From: Planctomycetaceae bacterium
GTDB taxonomy: Bacteria; Planctomycetota; Planctomycetia; Pirellulales; UBA1268
Direction: 5' to 3'
Length of the DNA: 7,662 nt
Assembly: GCA_947440895.1 (NCBI GenBank)
Contig: CANETO010000079.1
Span: 1-7,662 of the forward strand
Under the pieces are notes generated by a model that saw nothing but the letters and a program-made list of their open reading frames with translations, was not told where the DNA came from and did no database searches. Position 1 is the stretch's first letter. Each line of letters opens with the position of its first letter. Positions 7,301-7,662 of the stretch are shown in pieces. The position numbers were made by a program, and so were the translations under genes.

Positions 7301-7662
7301 TGAATCGCCCGTAAAACTCGCGGAGGCCGGCAAGCGCCTCGTCGGTCCAGTCGCGGCGGGTGTCGCTCCCGGAAAACCGGAATCCCTCGGGCAGCAACAC
7401 CGCATGACCGGCCACCGCCTTCGCGGCGTTGAGATACTTGGTCACAAGTGCAGGAGACATCACCAGCGACTGTCCTGTGTTCGTAAAGCCTTCGCCCGCG
7501 CCGCCATCGGCGGGAAACTCACCGGCGGGATCGAGCGAACCGATGCCGGTGAGGTCGCGGATCGTCCAGGTGTATTCCGCGTTATTGAGCCGGCGAAGCA
7601 CGACACGGCCCGGGTCGCCGGCATGCGTGACCGCTTCGGCGGCGAGAAACGCCCGCAGCCCC
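4305..7662 (-). CDS. Large DUF1587/1595/1592/1588/1585 cytochrome-type protein, N-terminus outside the window
   Basis: The frame is open to the right edge, so the gene is 5' partial; 1,118 residues are visible. An internal GTG at 7601 could look like a start, but the 20 codons before it (ending DPGRV) read like the usual lead into DUF1587. Numbering from that GTG: DUF1587 at about 1-65 (LRRLNNAEYTWTIRDLTGI), a long unassigned region at about 70-660, DUF1595 at about 674-733 (FASRAYRRPLRPEEA), DUF1592 at about 744-870 (ATRLSYFLWSSLPD), DUF1588 at about 885-985 with CAQCHMRIDPFGFALE, and DUF1585 at about 1000-1078 (FCRKLLGYALGRSVQLSD). The CxxCH suggests covalent c-type heme, hence export. Related proteins often begin with a signal and a further cytochrome-like domain (PSCyt1), which would lie beyond 7662. 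No enzymatic activity is established for the family. The C-terminus ends in a duplicated DARNE. The DUF1552 gene follows closely. Confidence 0.92.
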   Translation of the reverse strand, partial: GLRAFLAAEAVTHAGDPGRVVLRRLNNAEYTWTIRDLTGIGSLDPAGEFPADGGAGEGFTNTGQSLVMSPALVTKYLNAAKAVAGHAVLLPEGFRFSGSDTRRDWTDEALAGLREFYGRFTQPLDAATAAAQTTVEQGIRLDTGHDGFLPIAKYLHATLAERERLTQEVDAVADVARDRGLNPKYLATLWAALTQPASEPSLLLDSLRARWKTATPDTAAEVAAWIAQWQDAVWKFNQVGQIARQFGRTDGPASWMEAVTPLVDRQEFRLKLAVPEGDATITLLLAASDAGDGSDQDVFVWENPRLVAPGRADLPLRLVRQMAATLATQRQRLAATASQCLAAVTEAEMIEPPVTVDDAERTTAVIAELSQKHAVDPRVLSGWLMYLRVVGPEADAPDTAWTIPDGSLLARWMATTELGDRGRLASELERLLAGSEADLPQDSPDVDLRRTLLSSTGPLLARIDLHADAEARGVGNGGDEIVGIDPRAFGQHPEGLPIAATDLCGHAPAVFRVTIPAELAAGCALVTAGSIHPQAGDDASVQLRTGIATGEDLAGDNATARPSEPVVARKDSAAWRRFGTACADFRGLFPKALCYARIVPVDEVVTLNLFYREDDQLQRLMLDEPQKRELDRLWDELLFISREPLELVDVYEQLLEYASQDRSDVVDWLTPLRPAIEARAAAFRQRMFAAEPLHLEKLVDFASRAYRRPLRPEEARELRDLYAELRRDDLPHEQAFLLTLARVLVAPAFLYKAESPGPGAQSQPVNDVELATRLSYFLWSSLPDTELVQVAATGRLHEPETLIVQTQRMLRDDKSRRLAEEFGMQWLHVHGFAEHDEKSEEVFPTFAALRGAMQEETILFLADFFRNDRSILSLLDADHTFLNEDLAKHYSIDGVTGGQWRRVDGVRQQGRGGILGLATTLATQAGASRTSPILRGHWLSEVILGEKLPKPPKNVPQLAETVPEGLTERQLIARHSSDAACAQCHMRIDPFGFALETYDAIGRFRTQDAAGHPIDAATTLMDGTPIEGPEGLRSYLLTDRRDAFERQFCRKLLGYALGRSVQLSDEPLLDAIQATLAANGHRVHVAIEAIVLSRQFREIRGQDGADPADARNEDARNE
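4308..4337 (-). repeat. Tandem duplication of 15 bases at the 3' end of the DUF1592-family gene
   Basis: CTCATTCCTGGCGTC occurs twice back to back (plus-strand 4308-4322 and 4323-4337) without a mismatch. On the minus strand it encodes DARNE twice, forming residues 1089-1098 just before the TAG stop. The unit is five codons, so the frame is preserved. It lies after the last conserved domain and is probably a slippage duplication without functional cost. Confidence 0.9.
4707..4721 (-). other. CxxCH heme c attachment motif in the DUF1588 domain
   Basis: Residues 961-965 (numbered from the GTG at 7601) read CAQCH, followed by MRIDPFGFALE. The two cysteines would bind heme through thioethers and the His would be the proximal ligand. 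This motif is a regular part of DUF1588. It is the only CxxCH in the visible part of this protein. The distal ligand cannot be identified from sequence alone. Confidence 0.75.

Noticed and set aside
7599..7601. GTG as the start of the DUF1592-family protein
   Set aside because: The frame continues upstream to the window edge with residues typical of the lead into DUF1587, and no signal peptide follows the GTG as expected for an exported heme protein.
1..7662. CRISPR array, tRNA, transposase or phage genes
   Set aside because: No regularly spaced repeats, no cloverleaf-like sequence and no recombinase or phage protein motifs were seen in any frame.

Overview
The window (7,662 bases, GC-rich) reads as chromosomal DNA from a planctomycete or a close relative. 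The main reason is the minus-strand pair of a large DUF1587/1595/1592/1588/1585 protein and a DUF1552 protein. That pairing is typical of Planctomycetota, though also known from Verrucomicrobiota and a few other phyla. I see no phage, insertion sequence, CRISPR, tRNA or rRNA.

Layout. Bases 1-168 hold no recognisable gene, but include a candidate extended -10 promoter and a ribosome binding site for the first gene. At 169-1254 (+) lies an NAD(P)-dependent sugar epimerase/reductase of the HpnA/dihydroflavonol-reductase type. At 1330-2127 (+) lies an OmpR/PhoB-type response regulator with no histidine kinase in view. Facing it on the minus strand is indole-3-glycerol phosphate synthase, trpC (2853-2071). 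The last 57 bases of trpC and of the regulator gene overlap tail to tail. Upstream of trpC on the minus strand are a Tat-type exported DUF1552 protein (4255-2924) and, before it, the very large DUF1592-family protein (stop at 4305, frame open to the right edge at 7662, so its N-terminus is outside the window).

How the genes may work together. The two DUF proteins are 49 bases apart and very likely co-transcribed. They form an uncharacterised exported module: one protein carries a CxxCH heme-type motif, the other a twin-arginine leader. trpC follows after 70 bases that contain a 9-bp inverted repeat and a possible extended -10, so it may be read through from the DUF genes, have its own promoter, or both. 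The epimerase and response regulator may form a second unit on the plus strand. Nothing in the sequence links the response regulator or trpC functionally to the DUF pair.

The genes themselves belong to recognisable families. The points most worth a second look are the uncharacterised DUF1592/DUF1552 pair and its details (an altered HxxSHH motif, a long central insert, a duplicated C-terminal pentapeptide), the coding overlap between the regulator and trpC, and the inverted repeat before trpC.
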